Origin: JAUUSJ01 sp051880475
GTDB taxonomy: Bacteria > Bacillota > Clostridia > Lachnospirales > Lachnospiraceae
Length of the DNA stretch: 22,611 nucleotides
NCBI GenBank assembly: GCA_051880475.1
Contig: JBJEOA010000001.1
Coordinates: 1 to 22,611, forward strand
Reading direction: 5' to 3'
Numbering within the stretch: position 1 is the first letter of the stretch; every line of letters begins with the position of its first letter. A program made the translations under genes and the position numbers. The notes beneath the pieces are model-generated. The model searched no databases and was not told the origin of the DNA. It saw only the letters and a program-made list of their open reading frames with translations. Positions 21,003-22,611 of the stretch are shown piece after piece.

Positions 21003-22611
21003 ATGAACCATAAAAAAGTACATAAATTAGAGCACTGGCATATCATCACAGCCTACTTAATTCTTTATGATATGCTGGCGATTGCCCTCTCTTATCTTGG
21101 TGCCTTATGGCTTAGATTTGACTGTAAAGCCAGAGCAATACCCAAAGATTATCTCATATCATATTTTAAATTTTTACCATTCTATCTTATGATATGTGTC
21201 TCCATCTTTTGGGTATTGAAACTATATAAAAGCATTTGGAGATTTGCAAGCTACCGTGAACTCTATCGCATTTCAGTCGCTACGATACTTACTTTCGTCA
21301 TTCATATTGCTGGAATGTCAGCTTTGTATGGAAGAATGCCAGTATCGTACTATGTGTTTGGAATCATCACTCAATTTTGTCTGACACTTGGGATTCGATT
21401 TGCCTATCGTTTTATCCTCTTGCTGAGAGGAAGGAGAAAGGACGAGACAAAGAAAGAAAAGCCGATTATGTTAATCGGTGCTGGCAATGCAGGGCAGATG
21501 ATTTTTCGAGATATTAAAGGTGCGAAAGAGACGGATGAGAAAGTTTCTTGCTTTATTGATGACAATAAGAATAAATGGGGCAGATATATTGATGATGTTT
21601 TAGTATTCGGTGGCAGAGAACGCATTATGGAAGCCGTTGAGAAATTTGGAATTGAGAAAATATATGTCGCCATTCCAAGTGCAAAGCCAGAAGATAAAAG
21701 AGAGATTCTTCAAATTTGCAGTGAGACATCTTGCGAGCTTATGAATCTGCCTGGTATGTATCAATTATATACTGGGGAAGTATCGGTTAGTAAGATGAAA
21801 CCAGTCCAGACGGAAGATTTACTAGGTCGAGATCCGATTAAACCAGATATGGAAGAAGTATTTGAGTACATCACAGGAAAGGTTGTATTAGTTACTGGTG
21901 TCGGTTCGATTGGCTCCGAGTTAGCCAGACAGATAGCCGCACATCATCCAAAGCAATTAATTCTTTTCGATATTTACGAAAACAATGCGTATGATATCCA
22001 GCAGGAATTAAAGAGAAACTATCCCGAATTAAATCTTAATACAATTATCGGTTCGGTCAGAGATAGCAGGAAAATATTTAACGTATTTAAAACGTATCGA
22101 CCAGAGATTGTATACCATGCGGCGGCTCATAAACATGTTCCTCTGATGGAAGATAGTCCGTGTGAGGCAATTAAGAATAATACTATGGGTACATATAAGA
22201 CGGCGTACGCCGCAATGGCATATGGCTGTAAACGATTTGTCATGATTAGTACGGATAAAGCGGTAAATCCGACCAATATCATGGGAGCGTCTAAACGTCT
22301 CTGCGAAATGATTATTCAGGCATTTGATGCAAAAATCAAAGCAGGAAAAGCAGACGAAATCCCGCAGCTATTTACAGATAGCATGGGGGAAGTCATTACA
22401 TCACCAGAAATTACCAAGAACTTAAAGAAAACAAAGACAGAATTTGTGGCAGTACGCTTTGGCAATGTGCTGGGAAGCAATGGCTCTGTAGTTCCACTAT
22501 TTAAAAAGCAGATTGAAGCTGGTGGTCCAGTGACCGTCACACATCCTGACATTATTCGCTATTTCATGACCATCCCAGAGGCAGTAAGTCTTGTGCTCCT
22601 TGCCGGAACCT
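21003..22611 (+). CDS. Membrane-bound FlaA1/CapD-type nucleoside-diphosphate-sugar dehydratase, 3' truncated
   Basis: The first 536 residues are present and the frame runs off the window. About four membrane helices occupy residues 14-140. A cytoplasmic nucleotide-binding domain with LIGAGNAGQ (157-165) follows, then the short-chain dehydrogenase domain: VTGVGSIGSEL (297-307), YHAAAHKHVPLMED (371-384), STDKAVNPTNIMGASKR (416-432), RFGNVLGSNGSV and THPDIIRYFMTIPEA. This matches PglF/CapD/WbpM-like UDP-GlcNAc (or related) 4,6-dehydratases, which begin synthesis of rare sugars for capsule or glycan; the exact sugar is not deducible. The glycine motif lacks one residue compared with the usual VTGAGGSIGSEL. 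The ATG at 21003 has a modest GTAGGAAAAA ribosome site. It is probably the first gene of a surface polysaccharide cluster to the right. Confidence 0.92.
   Translation, partial: MNHKKVHKLEHWHIITAYLILYDMLAIALSYLGALWLRFDCKARAIPKDYLISYFKFLPFYLMICVSIFWVLKLYKSIWRFASYRELYRISVATILTFVIHIAGMSALYGRMPVSYYVFGIITQFCLTLGIRFAYRFILLLRGRRKDETKKEKPIMLIGAGNAGQMIFRDIKGAKETDEKVSCFIDDNKNKWGRYIDDVLVFGGRERIMEAVEKFGIEKIYVAIPSAKPEDKREILQICSETSCELMNLPGMYQLYTGEVSVSKMKPVQTEDLLGRDPIKPDMEEVFEYITGKVVLVTGVGSIGSELARQIAAHHPKQLILFDIYENNAYDIQQELKRNYPELNLNTIIGSVRDSRKIFNVFKTYRPEIVYHAAAHKHVPLMEDSPCEAIKNNTMGTYKTAYAAMAYGCKRFVMISTDKAVNPTNIMGASKRLCEMIIQAFDAKIKAGKADEIPQLFTDSMGEVITSPEITKNLKKTKTEFVAVRFGNVLGSNGSVVPLFKKQIEAGGPVTVTHPDIIRYFMTIPEAVSLVLLAGT

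Overview
This AT-rich, Gram-positive window most resembles a member of the Clostridia, probably Lachnospiraceae. The reasons are the strong GGAGG-type ribosome binding sites, the single-domain DhaM, the sporulation-type pair yqfC-yqfD next to phoH and ybeY, the order rimP-nusA-rnpM-ylxQ-infB-rbfA-nrnA-truB-ribF, and the style of the FAD proteins. Every recognised gene is on the plus strand. The sequence is a scaffolded draft: three runs of exactly 100 N (3387-3486, 8261-8360, 11791-11890) are placeholder gaps. At least the third appears artificial, because an identical 55-base sequence abuts both of its sides.

Layout. Positions 1-412 hold a duplicated 120-base-period repeat and a near-consensus promoter. 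Positions 413-2482 hold dhaK-dhaL-dhaM, a PEP/PTS-linked dihydroxyacetone kinase, closed by a strong hairpin. A tyrosine-phosphatase-family gene follows (2594-3322). After the first gap come the 3' end of yqfC, then yqfD, phoH and ybeY, a G-U rich hairpin, a small membrane-anchored BofC-like gene, two unrelated flavoproteins (BaiN/HI0933 family and COG2509 type), proB, a DUF896 gene and 5-formyltetrahydrofolate cyclo-ligase. A promoter at 11696-11724 then starts the translation and RNA operon from rimP to ribF, which ends at a textbook terminator at 20454-20508. These genes act together on ribosome maturation (RimP, RbfA), transcription elongation (NusA), RNase P modulation (RnpM), translation initiation (IF-2), short-RNA and pAp turnover (NrnA), tRNA pseudouridylation (TruB) and flavin cofactor synthesis (RibF).

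The last part is the most intriguing. A consensus promoter (20555-20583) is followed by a leader of about 410 nt with no convincing gene, then the truncated start of a membrane-bound FlaA1/CapD-type nucleoside-sugar dehydratase (21003 to the window end), probably the first gene of a surface polysaccharide cluster. Reading the leader by hand gives four successive nested long-range helices. They enclose a terminator-like hairpin whose 5' arm can pair instead with a second copy of its 3' arm 47 bases downstream. This looks like either a regulatory attenuator or a degenerate miniature inverted-repeat element, and it is the best candidate here for something undescribed. No tRNA, rRNA, CRISPR array or transposase gene was seen.
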